From NCBI GenBank assembly GCA_003646055.1, contig QNDZ01000110.1, positions 1 to 5,749 on the forward strand: a stretch of 5,749 nt of DNA. Direction: 5' to 3'. Below are positions 1 to 5,537 of the stretch, in pieces (the first letter of the stretch is position 1; each line of letters begins with the position of its first letter). This DNA is from a bacterium (lineage in GTDB: Bacteria > Hydrothermota > UBA3072 > B12-G15). The notes beneath the pieces were generated by a model. That model saw nothing but the letters and a program-made list of their open reading frames with translations. It was not told the origin of the DNA and made no database searches. The position numbers and the translations under genes were made by a program.

Positions 1-339
1 ACATTCATATCTGGATTCAGGGACGGGTCAGATATTACTGCCACTATTGGATGGGGTCTGGAATACAGAATCCGGTTCTTCATTGCTCCATACTTTGGCA
101 TAGGTGCTTGCATCCACTACATAAAGAAGGATGGTTATTTTGACCTTGTTAACTATGACACCCGCTCATTCCTTGAGGGTGGAGAAATAACCTATGGTGG
201 GTATGCAAATGCAGGAATCAGGGTGAATTTCTCCAGAAACTTTGCTGTTCTTGTTGAAGAGAAGGGCGGTGTAAAACCTTCCCTCATGGATTATAACGTG
301 CTCAAGATTGTTGGTCTCTCTATCTCTTACACCTGGTGA
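1..339 (+). CDS. C-terminal end of an outer-membrane beta-barrel protein (5' partial)
   Basis: The frame is open from the window edge to a TGA at 337-339, giving 112 residues with no start in the window. The protein shows alternating polar/hydrophobic stretches with many aromatics and glycines, for example ITATIGWGLEYRI, FFIAPYFGIGACIHYI and YGGYANAGIRVNF, separated by short charged turns. It ends in GLSISYTW, an alternating strand with a terminal aromatic residue, which is the classic recognition signature for BAM-dependent outer-membrane proteins. The pattern suits a small barrel of the OmpA/OmpW-like 'outer membrane protein beta-barrel' type, but the family cannot be fixed from this fragment. 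A single Cys lies in one strand. The gene points toward lutB (convergent), so it is not part of the minus-strand units. Ligand or function is unknown. Confidence 0.8.
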   Translation, partial: TFISGFRDGSDITATIGWGLEYRIRFFIAPYFGIGACIHYIKKDGYFDLVNYDTRSFLEGGEITYGGYANAGIRVNFSRNFAVLVEEKGGVKPSLMDYNVLKIVGLSISYTW

Positions 340-370
340 TAGTAAGTTATTTTGATAAGGCTTGCGGATA

Positions 371-382
371 ACCCCATGGGGT
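371..382. repeat. 12-bp perfect palindrome ACCCCATGGGGT
   Basis: ACCCCATGGGGT is perfectly self-complementary and sits 31 nt after the stop of the + strand barrel gene and 74 nt beyond the lutB stop. It has no spacer, so an RNA hairpin would have to sacrifice the central bases as a loop, leaving a short 4-bp GC stem. No U-tract follows on either strand. It may slow polymerase from both sides, bind a protein, or be chance. Confidence 0.4.
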
Positions 383-429
383 CAGTTACATTGGGATTAA
401 ATAACAGGGACACCCCGTCTGCTCATCTA

Positions 430-446
430 AAACCCAACCATATTAA
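430..446 (-). repeat. 17-nt repeat copy A, downstream of lutB
   Basis: On the minus strand this reads TTAATATGGTTGGGTTT, beginning 10 nt after the lutB stop. It matches the copy at 2478-2494 (TTAACATGGTTGGGTTT) at 16 of 17 positions in the same orientation. Both copies lie just 3' of a minus-strand gene. The function is unknown. Confidence 0.5.
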
Positions 447-456
447 CTACAATACC

Positions 457-1710
457 TTAATAGGGCACACCCTTTTCTATCACATTCCTGGCAAGTTCCT
501 CTATGTACGGTGGGATAAGCCCCTTTTCATTGAGAATTTCTCTAACCCTTTCAGTAATCTTTGGTGTGTCAATCTCCATGGGGCAGTACTTAACACATCT
601 TCCACACATGGTGCATGTGAAGGCCATTGGGGCTGCCTTTTCAAAACCACCTGTAATATAGGCTGTCCACGGAATCCCTATCCCACCCATGTATTTATAA
701 CCCCAGTATCCTGTTGTGAGAGGATAAACAGGGCATTCATACATGCATGCACCGCACCTGAGGCATCTCAGGGCCTGCTTCACCACAGGGTCTTTTGCCG
801 CCTCTTTCCTGCCGTTGTTGAGGAGTATAACATGAAGTTCCTTTGGTCCATGTGCACCATAAACAACAACCTTTTCAATATCACCTGTTTTGCTTGGACC
901 TGAGATAAGACTCACATAACTCATCGCAAGGTATCCTGCATACCTTGAAACCACCTCAAGCAGCCTCATTCCATCCTTAAGTGAGGGAAGTATCTTCTCT
1001 ATCCCGATGACAGCAATGTGAACAGGTGGAGCAGATGTTGCAAGCCTGATATTACCCTCATTCTCTATAAGAAAAATGGTTCCTGTATCCGCTGTGATGG
1101 CATTGCCGCCTGATATGCCTATATCCGCATTGAAAAACTTCTCTCTCAAAAATTCCCTTGCAAACCGGGCAAGCCTTGGGGGATCTGGAGGAAGTTCCTC
1201 TCCTGAAAACTGGGAGAATATCTCTGCAACCTTCTCCCTTGGGATATTCACTGCTGGTGCAAGTATGTGCATGGGTCTTGACTTTAAGAGTTGCACAATG
1301 AATTCCCCAAGGTCTGTTTCAAAAACCTCGTTCCCCCATTCCTCAAGTTTCTCATTCATAAAGAGTTCTTCAGATGTTATTGATTTGGCCTTAACAATTG
1401 TCTTTCCTGTCCCGACAATCTTCTTCATTATATCGAGTGCCTCATCAGCATCCTCAGCATAGTAAGGAATTGCATGCATGCTTTCAACAACCTTCATGGT
1501 CTTTTCAATGTAGTAATCAAAGTTATCAATGACCTGATTCTTTGTTTCAATCAGTTTCTTTGCCTCTTCCTTAACATAAGGGAAGGCCTCAAGTGCCCTA
1601 TCCCTGTTTTTCCTGAAGGATTCCACAGCCCTTCTAAGTGCGGTTCTTGTGAATGGGTCTTTCAACACTCTGTATATGGTTTTTTTGTATTGTGTATGTA
1701 TATTTGCCAT
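457..1710 (-). CDS. lutB: LutB-like iron-sulfur protein (LUD domain plus 2x[4Fe-4S])
   Basis: This 417-residue protein matches LutB/LldF, the ferredoxin-like subunit of the LutABC L-lactate oxidation complex in the cytoplasm. An N-terminal helical part leads into a LUD domain of about residues 60-300. That domain contains KSITSEELFMNE (109-120), ETDLGEFIVQ (131-140), and the conserved GGNAITADTGTI and ENEGNIR stretches (201-222). Two ferredoxin motifs of form CxxCxxCxxxCP follow at Cys316/319/322/326 and Cys366/369/372/376, as expected for two [4Fe-4S] clusters. The protein stops about 40 residues after the last Cys. Canonical LutB (about 470-480 residues) carries a further C-terminal domain, absent here. 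The ATG start is supported by GGAG six bases upstream, embedded in the end of lutA, with a 3-nt gap between the genes. Co-transcription and translational coupling are therefore likely. Lactate as substrate is inferred, since LUD/ferredoxin proteins also serve other anaerobic electron-transfer roles. Confidence 0.88.
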   Translation of the reverse strand: MANIHTQYKKTIYRVLKDPFTRTALRRAVESFRKNRDRALEAFPYVKEEAKKLIETKNQVIDNFDYYIEKTMKVVESMHAIPYYAEDADEALDIMKKIVGTGKTIVKAKSITSEELFMNEKLEEWGNEVFETDLGEFIVQLLKSRPMHILAPAVNIPREKVAEIFSQFSGEELPPDPPRLARFAREFLREKFFNADIGISGGNAITADTGTIFLIENEGNIRLATSAPPVHIAVIGIEKILPSLKDGMRLLEVVSRYAGYLAMSYVSLISGPSKTGDIEKVVVYGAHGPKELHVILLNNGRKEAAKDPVVKQALRCLRCGACMYECPVYPLTTGYWGYKYMGGIGIPWTAYITGGFEKAAPMAFTCTMCGRCVKYCPMEIDTPKITERVREILNEKGLIPPYIEELARNVIEKGVPY

Positions 1711-1713
1711 TTT

Positions 1714-2421
1714 TCACTCCACTCCTTTTAGAACAATGGAAACAAGGTCTTCAACCTCTATCTTTCCCTCGCTTCCATCGTTCAGGTTTAGATAGCAGAA
1801 CGGGCAGGCAGATGTTAGCACCTCTGCACCTGTGGGTAAAACCTGTAGTTCAATCTTTTCCTTTGCAACCTCTGCTGACAATCTCGGCAGATACGCCCTG
1901 ACAAATCCACCACCACCACAACAGGTGGCATCCTCCTTTTCAAGTGGGAGCGGCACAAGTTCCAGGCCTGGTATTGATTTCAGAACCTCCCTTGGCTCAT
2001 CATAAATACCATCGCTCTCCCTTCCAATATAGCATGGGTCGTGATAAACAACCCTCTTCCTGAAACCTGATTTAAACTTTATTTTACCTTCATCAATCAA
2101 CTTCTTGAGGAACTGGGTGATATGAAGCACCTCAAAGTCATTATCCTTCCCTGTAATCTCCCTGTACTCATGCTTTATAATTGTGTAGCAGTGGGGACAT
2201 GGTGTGACCACAACATCAACACCCTCAAGGGACTTTCTCACCTTTTCTGCCTGAACCTTTGCCTCTTCAATCTTACCTGCAAGAAGAAGGGGTGCACCAC
2301 AGCAGAGGTCCAGACCATGTGAAGAATACTCCACACCTGCCCTATCCATTAACTCCTTGAGTCTATCAAAAAGAACAGGTGTTGAACGGGTTGTGCATCC
2401 AAAGAAAATTCCTATCTTCAT
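1714..2421 (-). CDS. lutA: LutA/HdrB-like CCG-domain Fe-S oxidoreductase
   Basis: This 235-residue protein has two cysteine-rich CCG domains (PF02754 type), the length and layout of LutA (about 238 residues in Bacillus). The first has Cys9 in FGCTTR, Cys40-Cys41 in LCCGAP and CPHC at 75-78. The second has Cys130 in HDPCYIGR, Cys167-Cys168 in TCCGGGG and CPFC at 206-209. In heterodisulfide reductase HdrB/HdrD such CX(30-38)CCX(33-38)CXXC sets bind non-cubane [4Fe-4S] clusters at the catalytic site, and both sets are complete here. The start is well placed, with AAAGGAG 5 nt upstream of the ATG. lutB follows after 3 nt, so the two form one unit. The protein probably works with LutB in oxidising lactate or a similar 2-hydroxyacid, or in thiol/disulfide-linked electron transfer. 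No LutC homologue lies in the window. Confidence 0.88.
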   Translation of the reverse strand: MKIGIFFGCTTRSTPVLFDRLKELMDRAGVEYSSHGLDLCCGAPLLLAGKIEEAKVQAEKVRKSLEGVDVVVTPCPHCYTIIKHEYREITGKDNDFEVLHITQFLKKLIDEGKIKFKSGFRKRVVYHDPCYIGRESDGIYDEPREVLKSIPGLELVPLPLEKEDATCCGGGGFVRAYLPRLSAEVAKEKIELQVLPTGAEVLTSACPFCYLNLNDGSEGKIEVEDLVSIVLKGVE

Positions 2422-2426
2422 GGTCT

Positions 2427-2433
2427 CTCCTTT
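2427..2433 (-). promoter_or_regulatory. Strong Shine-Dalgarno for lutA
   Basis: On the minus strand AAAGGAG ends 5 nt before the ATG at 2421-2419, ideal spacing, which fixes this start. Confidence 0.75.
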
Positions 2434-2441
2434 TTTTGTTT

Positions 2442-2469
2442 ATAATGGAATAAAATAAAAAAAAGTCAA
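2442..2469 (-). promoter_or_regulatory. Candidate sigma70-type promoter for lutAB
   Basis: On the minus strand a TTGACT -35-like box (2469-2464) is followed by an AT-rich stretch. The -10 could be CATTAT (2447-2442, 16-nt spacer) or the slightly later TATAAA (2444-2439, 19-nt spacer). The -35 is 5/6 to consensus but neither -10 is ideal. The position in the 73-nt gap upstream of lutA, about 20 nt before the ribosome binding site, is right for a unit promoter. The T8 tract may alternatively help end the upstream transcript. Confidence 0.4.
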
Positions 2470-2477
2470 TAGAAATC

Positions 2478-2494
2478 AAACCCAACCATGTTAA
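2478..2494 (-). repeat. 17-nt repeat copy B, downstream of the 115-residue gene
   Basis: On the minus strand this reads TTAACATGGTTGGGTTT, immediately after the TGA stop of the upstream small gene. It differs at one base from the copy after lutB (430-446). It lies just upstream of the lutA promoter candidate, so it could belong to the 3' end of one unit or the control region of the next. Confidence 0.5.
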
Positions 2495-2842
2495 TCACCT
2501 GGCATGAATGGGCTTGCCATTTATTAATGAAATTCCCTGTTTCAAGTCCATATATAAAGAATCTGCTTCATTCAAAATTTCATACAGAATCCCTTCACAA
2601 ATGTCAGCAATGAGTGAATCAGGCGTATCCTCCCTTAACTTTATCTCAAAATACACTGAATCCACATAAACCCTCACTGTTTTCATGGTATCCACATCAG
2701 AAGACAATGAATCAATGAAATCCTCCTCATGATACTGATAAACAGAATCCTTATCAGGAAAGATGAAGAGCAGCCTCGCTGTGGCAGAGGCAGAGGAATT
2801 GCCAGTATTTACAACCCAGAATAACATCAATAAAACACCCAT
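2495..2842 (-). CDS. Small exported protein of unknown function
   Basis: This 115-residue protein starts at an ATG with a perfect GGAGGT 5 nt upstream. An in-frame TGA lies one codon before the ATG, so the start cannot move upstream. Residues 1-12 are hydrophobic (MGVLLMLFWVVN) and are followed by a small-residue stretch to about residue 22 (ASATA), consistent with a signal peptide cleaved near Ala20-Ala22 despite no basic n-region residue. The mature part is acidic (many Asp/Glu) and mixes strand-like segments (ARLLFIFPDKDSVYQ, TVRVYVDSVYFEIKL) with a helix (SLIADICEGILYEIL) and a final ISLINGKPI. That order weakly recalls GerMN/LpqB-type domains, which begin with a VxLYFPD strand and end in an IDGK-like strand, but I do not assign it. 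It may act in the periplasm or envelope. It follows the barrel gene by 115 nt and has a promoter candidate of its own, so operon membership is open. Confidence 0.72.
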   Translation of the reverse strand: MGVLLMLFWVVNTGNSSASATARLLFIFPDKDSVYQYHEEDFIDSLSSDVDTMKTVRVYVDSVYFEIKLREDTPDSLIADICEGILYEILNEADSLYMDLKQGISLINGKPIHAR

Positions 2843-2847
2843 TTTTC

Positions 2848-2853
2848 ACCTCC
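2848..2853 (-). promoter_or_regulatory. Perfect Shine-Dalgarno (GGAGGT) for the 115-residue gene
   Basis: GGAGGT on the minus strand lies 5 nt before the ATG at 2842-2840 and just ahead of an in-frame TGA. It makes this short ORF a convincing gene. Confidence 0.75.
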
Positions 2854-2885
2854 ACCACCCTTTATAAAATTTTTATTCCAGATTT

Positions 2886-2915
2886 AGTATATTGAAAATC
2901 AATCTTCTATGATAA
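2886..2915 (-). promoter_or_regulatory. Candidate promoter for the 115-residue gene
   Basis: On the minus strand TTATCA (2915-2910, 4/6 to the -35 consensus) and TATACT (2891-2886, 5/6 to the -10 consensus) are 18 nt apart and about 30 nt upstream of the ribosome binding site. The spacer contains the inverted repeat ATTGA-TTT-TCAAT (2903-2891), touching the -10, which could be an operator or chance in AT-rich DNA. The 115-nt gap after the barrel gene supports a separate promoter. Confidence 0.4.
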
Positions 2916-2957
2916 AATAAATGTTAAAAGTTGGGTACATGTAAAAAAATTAGGACA

Positions 2958-4787
2958 TTAGAATTTCTTTATCCTTATGGGTCTTTCCTTTTTTGCAAGG
3001 CCTATGTCTATTATCTGATGTGCCCTTGGCCTCAATGCAGCATACAAAATCAGGTTTTTTATGGAGAGGTCAAAATCAGGTGGAAGGTTTTTCAATCTTA
3101 TCCTGAACATACCTGGAGGGATATTCTCTATCCTGTAATTACCATCCCTGTCACTCATTGTGAACAGGTCTGTTCCTGAAAGCATTATAACAACATTGGG
3201 GATTCCCTCCTCTCCTTCATCAAGAATACCATTCCTGTTTCTATCATGGAACACCTTTCCTGAAACCCTTCCAAGACCAACAATGGGGATATCTATTCTT
3301 TTAATGTTGAAGTTCTTTATTTCAAAGACAATTCTCTTCTTTTTTGTCCCCATATAGGCAGGAAGGTTTCCAAAGGATATGCTCAGGATGTGTTTACCTG
3401 GCTTAACAAACCCAATCCTGTAAATACCATCCCTCCCAACTGCGACCTTCTTTTCACCATCAAGCACTATCTGAACATCCCTTATAACAGGCTCTCCCTC
3501 CTCAAACACCCCATTACCATTGTCGTCCGAATAAACCGAACCATAAACAAAACAGAATCCCATTTTTTCCATATCCATACGGGTGTTTATATTAAACCCA
3601 CCGCTCAGTCCCCTGTATGGGAAATCACCATGGACACGGAAAAGAAGCATAAGCCACTGGTATGGTTTGTAGGTTAGCCTTGTCCCAACATTCAGACCAT
3701 TGTTTGAGATAAAGTTTATATTCATTCTCAAATCGGGCCTGAGTGGTAAATTTGCTCCCCCAAACATTACAAGCCCACTTGAAAGGTATGACCTTCTACC
3801 CAATGTAAAATAAAGAAAAGAACCCGTAAACGGGAAAAACTTTCCTGTGATGTCAAAACTTTCCCCTCTAATTCCCCTGTAATATGAGAGATACCTGATG
3901 CCAATTCCCCATTTATTCCTTAAATATGTTGCTTCACCCCCCCTCTCCCACCAGAAACTGTCAAAACTTCCAGAGGCAATGAGGCCATAGGTACTAACAT
4001 TCAGTGACCTCCTGTATGTATAACTCATGGATGTATAGAACTTCTTTGTGAGTGGGCTTCCATATGTTTCACCGCTGATTGTAAGACCATATCTCATACC
4101 AAGCCCAAAAGGAAACCTGTAACCAGTGTTTGCATAAATATCTATTCTTCCCCTCTCAAAGAACCTGTTTGAACCATCAACATACCTGTTTGATATATAT
4201 CTTCCCCTGAGAAAGAAAATGAACTTCTCCCTTTTGTATTCAAGTGAGTATTGGGCTTTAAATCCTGGTGTGCCATAATATCCCAGACCAAATTTGTACT
4301 GGTATATAAGGTTTCCCCTGACGAATTTGTTCCACGTTGAAAGTATCAGATTATTCCGTGAAGGTGAATAGATTGTGGTGTCCATACGAAAAAGAATGGA
4401 AATCGGTATGTAGGGTGTTTTACCCTCCATGTAAAGATAAAAACGATTTTCACTATAGGTAGGAATAAAATGATAGACCCTGTCTCTTTCCCTTCCAATT
4501 GTTATGGATGGGCTTAGAGGCATGGTTATGTTAAAAAGTCCCAATCCCCTAACCGACCCAATATCCCCAAAAGTTACCCTTCCTGCAAATTCTGTTGAAT
4601 CCACAGAAAAGTAAAACTTTTTCACACCTTTTAATCCATTGTAAGAACCTATATAAATCATTGACCTGATATCCTTCTCAACCACCAAAAATCGGGCGTT
4701 ATTAACATATGTTCTGATGTTTGATTGTGGAAATGTGAAAAAAGAATATTCTGAATCAATGGTCAGTGCTGCCAGTAAAAAAATCAT
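2958..4787 (-). CDS. Usher-like outer-membrane beta-barrel with two C-terminal SdrD_B-like domains
   Basis: The 609 residues split into two parts. A very short hydrophobic start (MIFLLAALTI) leads to about 400 residues of alternating, aromatic/glycine/arginine-rich strands, for example GNLIYQYKFGLGYYG, RIDIYANTGYRF and KWGIGIRYLSYY. This is typical of a large outer-membrane barrel. Residues 416-505 and 508-599 are two tandem beta-sandwich repeats of the SdrD_B/carboxypeptidase-regulatory type. Each opens with a DxNxNG loop followed by EGE (421-432; 515-526), a likely calcium site, then a DGxYRI strand, a PPG/KPG turn, an LP motif and an ID-I/G-L end. Classical fimbrial ushers also have a barrel followed by two C-terminal beta-sandwich domains, but they are usually above 750 residues and carry an N-terminal chaperone-binding domain that I cannot identify here. 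The ATG overlaps the chaperone-like gene's TGA (ATGA), implying translational coupling, and an in-frame TAG just upstream fixes the start. Role in subunit export or anchoring is inferred from context. It could instead be an unrelated surface-display barrel. Confidence 0.75.
   Translation of the reverse strand: MIFLLAALTIDSEYSFFTFPQSNIRTYVNNARFLVVEKDIRSMIYIGSYNGLKGVKKFYFSVDSTEFAGRVTFGDIGSVRGLGLFNITMPLSPSITIGRERDRVYHFIPTYSENRFYLYMEGKTPYIPISILFRMDTTIYSPSRNNLILSTWNKFVRGNLIYQYKFGLGYYGTPGFKAQYSLEYKREKFIFFLRGRYISNRYVDGSNRFFERGRIDIYANTGYRFPFGLGMRYGLTISGETYGSPLTKKFYTSMSYTYRRSLNVSTYGLIASGSFDSFWWERGGEATYLRNKWGIGIRYLSYYRGIRGESFDITGKFFPFTGSFLYFTLGRRSYLSSGLVMFGGANLPLRPDLRMNINFISNNGLNVGTRLTYKPYQWLMLLFRVHGDFPYRGLSGGFNINTRMDMEKMGFCFVYGSVYSDDNGNGVFEEGEPVIRDVQIVLDGEKKVAVGRDGIYRIGFVKPGKHILSISFGNLPAYMGTKKKRIVFEIKNFNIKRIDIPIVGLGRVSGKVFHDRNRNGILDEGEEGIPNVVIMLSGTDLFTMSDRDGNYRIENIPPGMFRIRLKNLPPDFDLSIKNLILYAALRPRAHQIIDIGLAKKERPIRIKKF
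3000..3285 (-). repeat. Second SdrD_B-like repeat within the barrel protein
   Basis: This interval encodes roughly residues 502-596. It covers GKVFHDRNRNG, ILDEGEEGIPNV, SDRDGNYRIENIPPG and LPPDFD, closing in IIDIGL. It aligns with the preceding unit (residues 416-505: GSVYSDDNGNG, VFEEGEPVIRDV, GRDGIYRIGFVKPG, GNLPAYM, RIDIPI). The two units are diverged protein-level tandem repeats, not DNA repeats. Confidence 0.6.
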
Positions 4788-5521
4788 CTAACCTTTATTG
4801 TCTTCTCTGCCCTGAGTATTTCACTTCCTCCGTAATCCACATCCACCTGGAGCGTGTATTTGCCCTTTTTCAGGGAAAATGGGATTTTTAAAATCCTCTG
4901 GTAACCAGGAAGTACCAGTACAGGCTTTGTGCTATCAACGATTGTTGAGCCATCCGGTTTTATTGCCCTGAGAATAAGTTTGGGTTTCAACCAGATGTCT
5001 CCATTGTTAAGAAACCCCATCTGTACTGTGCCTTCTGAATAATTTAGTGAGGTTATTTCACCGCCCATATAAGAAACATTCCCTGGTGAAACATATATAG
5101 TGAGCCCAATCCTTCCTGCAATCCTGATGGTGGGAACCCATGCACCAGGAATGGGGATTGATTCAAAAAACACAACCCCCCAGTGACCCTTCTTTATTGA
5201 ATCTGGCACAGAGAGCGTTATTCTCACATCAACCTTCCCATCTGGTGGAACATCAAACTCAGCAGGATTGATGGTTATCCAGGGAGAACAGGACAGGGAG
5301 AGTTTACCAGGTTTTTCGTACATAATCTTACCATCCCTTGACAGAAACCAATCACCTGTATATGCCTTAATCCTTAACTGATGGGTTTTATCAAGGTTGT
5401 AAACAGAAACAACCTCAGTAATGTCTCCACCTGGAGAAACAATCTCCAGTTTGGGAGGGGTTACAAGGAATTTTGAGACAGAGAAGAAGAGGAGTAGCAT
5501 AAAGAATGTAGGGGGAGGCAC
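4784..5521 (-). CDS. Periplasmic chaperone-like two-domain Ig-fold protein
   Basis: This 245-residue protein has two predicted Ig-like domains after a signal sequence. Domain 1 (about 22-120) reads as a PapD-like fold: PPKLEIVSPGGDITEVVSVYN, then YTGDWFLSRDGK, a proline/serine region, SPWITINPAEFDVPPDG, a VDVRITLSVPDSIKKGHWGVVFFE ending. These features (an opening Pro-rich strand, GDW, WI.I.P..F.vPPdGk, vP...kG.W.v.ff) recur in bacterial proteins annotated as pilus chaperones or 'molecular chaperone', and resemble DUF916 of WxL systems. Domain 2 (about 132-245) is a second beta-sandwich with a FLNNGDIWLKP strand and a KKGKYTLQVDVDYGG strand. It starts at GTG; an ATG seven codons later (5500-5498) is an alternative, and an in-frame TAA four codons upstream excludes extension. 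It lies 16 nt after the subunit-like gene and overlaps the barrel gene by 4 nt, so all three form one unit. A role in holding exported subunits is inferred. Confidence 0.75.
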   Translation of the reverse strand: MPPPTFFMLLLFFSVSKFLVTPPKLEIVSPGGDITEVVSVYNLDKTHQLRIKAYTGDWFLSRDGKIMYEKPGKLSLSCSPWITINPAEFDVPPDGKVDVRITLSVPDSIKKGHWGVVFFESIPIPGAWVPTIRIAGRIGLTIYVSPGNVSYMGGEITSLNYSEGTVQMGFLNNGDIWLKPKLILRAIKPDGSTIVDSTKPVLVLPGYQRILKIPFSLKKGKYTLQVDVDYGGSEILRAEKTIKVR

Positions 5522-5530
5522 TGCCTCCCC
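5512..5530 (-). promoter_or_regulatory. Hairpin enclosing the RBS and GTG start of the chaperone-like gene
   Basis: On the minus strand GGGGAGGC-AGT-GCCTCCCC is a perfect 8-bp, GC-rich stem with a 3-nt loop. It starts 7 nt after the TAA of the subunit-like gene. The 5' arm contains the purine-rich GGGGAGG Shine-Dalgarno element, and the GTG start (5521-5519) spans the loop and the first base of the 3' arm. The bases after the stem are not a U-run, so it is a poor intrinsic terminator. It is better read as a translation-blocking or 3'-end-protecting hairpin. Confidence 0.65.
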
Positions 5531-5537
5531 TTACCAG

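Larger units (their letters stand above)
340..456. other. Convergent intergenic gap
   Basis: This 117-nt gap separates the ends of two converging genes. It holds a 12-bp perfect palindrome (371-382) and one copy of a 17-nt repeat (430-446). I see no GC-rich stem followed by a T-run on either strand, so no classical intrinsic terminator is supported, although one would be expected between converging genes. Confidence 0.6.

Noticed and set aside
352..903. 183-residue open frame on the + strand
   Set aside because: It lies antisense to lutB, has no good ribosome binding site, and its composition (many His, Cys, Asn) is that of an antisense shadow; lutB has full family motifs.
1076..1462. 128-residue Ser-rich + strand frame inside lutB
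   Set aside because: The Ser/Ala-rich sequence is the complement of the LUD coding region; there is no start signal and no independent support.
1474..1901. Overlapping short + strand frames across the lutA/lutB junction
   Set aside because: They cover conserved coding sequence on the other strand and the lutB ribosome binding site; no promoter or Shine-Dalgarno of their own.
2461..2470. T8 tract on the minus strand as a terminator after the 115-residue gene
   Set aside because: No GC-rich stem precedes it; only a 3-bp stem in AACATGGTT can be drawn, too weak for an intrinsic terminator.
2936..2960. T7 run and TACATGTA palindrome after the barrel gene as a terminator
   Set aside because: The palindrome lies on the wrong side of the T-run for minus-strand transcription and is AT-rich and short.
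3160..3677. Short + strand frames antisense to the SdrD_B-like domains and barrel end
   Set aside because: The minus-strand frame shows clear domain repeats; the + frames are Pro/Thr-rich shadows without initiation signals.
5512..5530. Hairpin considered as a classical intrinsic terminator for the subunit-like gene
   Set aside because: The stem is strong but the following bases on the minus strand are CCTACATTCTTT rather than a U-run, and the stem overlaps the start of the next gene, so full termination is unlikely; kept instead as a regulatory hairpin.
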